Position numbers and translations under genes: made by a program. Shown here piece after piece: positions 5,319 through 5,335 of a stretch of 5,335 bases of DNA. The notes beneath the pieces are model-generated. The model did no database searches. It was not told the DNA's origin and saw only the letters and a list, made by a program, of their open reading frames with translations. Location of the stretch: NCBI GenBank assembly GCA_027002665.1, contig JALWZK010000204.1, forward strand, positions 1-5,335, in the 5' to 3' direction. The stretch comes from Campylobacteraceae bacterium (lineage in GTDB: Bacteria; Campylobacterota; Campylobacteria; Campylobacterales; Sulfurovaceae). Numbering within the stretch: position 1 is the first letter of the stretch; each line of letters begins with the position of its first letter.

Positions 5319-5335
5319 ATATAACTCCTTATAGT

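Overview
The window is AT-rich DNA from a denitrifying or microaerophilic bacterium, most likely a member of the Campylobacterota (Sulfurovum/Sulfurimonas-like). That placement is inferred from the low GC, the style of the RsmH and NorCB proteins, and an rsmH gene standing outside a division-cell-wall cluster; it was not tested by any search. The window holds two units: a housekeeping gene (rsmH) at the left, and a nitric oxide reductase locus that fills the rest.

Region by region: rsmH (29-961, +) encodes the 16S rRNA m4C1402 methyltransferase. It meets, tail to tail and with a 4-bp stop-codon overlap, a two-gene minus-strand operon of unrecognised small membrane proteins (1538 to 958). A 121-bp intergenic region (1539-1659) carries a near-perfect FNR/Dnr-type palindrome, TTGAT-N4-ATCAA. 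It is placed to serve both that operon and a plus-strand gene for a two-helix membrane protein with a small C-terminal domain (1660-2025). A second, perfectly palindromic box (2051-2064) precedes an operon of a three-helix membrane protein (2152-2511), norC (2512-3183), norB (3173-4603) and, after an intercistronic hairpin, a 50-residue single-helix protein (4655-4807) that is easy to miss because of its size. A hairpin between convergent genes (4817-4838) separates this from a minus-strand NosL-family gene (4839-5318).

How the parts work together: NorC and NorB form a cytochrome c-dependent nitric oxide reductase (cNOR) that reduces NO to N2O at the cytoplasmic membrane. All expected haem and FeB ligands are visible in NorB, and NorC has its CxxCH and candidate Met ligand. 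Two box-to-promoter spacings fit class II activation by a CRP/FNR-family regulator (predicted centre -41.5) and a third is close (-42.5). The unknown membrane proteins on both sides are therefore probably part of the same NO- or anoxia-responsive regulon. The NosL-like protein has the family fold signature but lacks the usual CxxCGM copper-binding motif.

The main candidates for undescribed biology are the small membrane proteins around norCB (121, 119, 128, 65 and 50 residues), the single box apparently driving divergent promoters, and the motif-less NosL relative.
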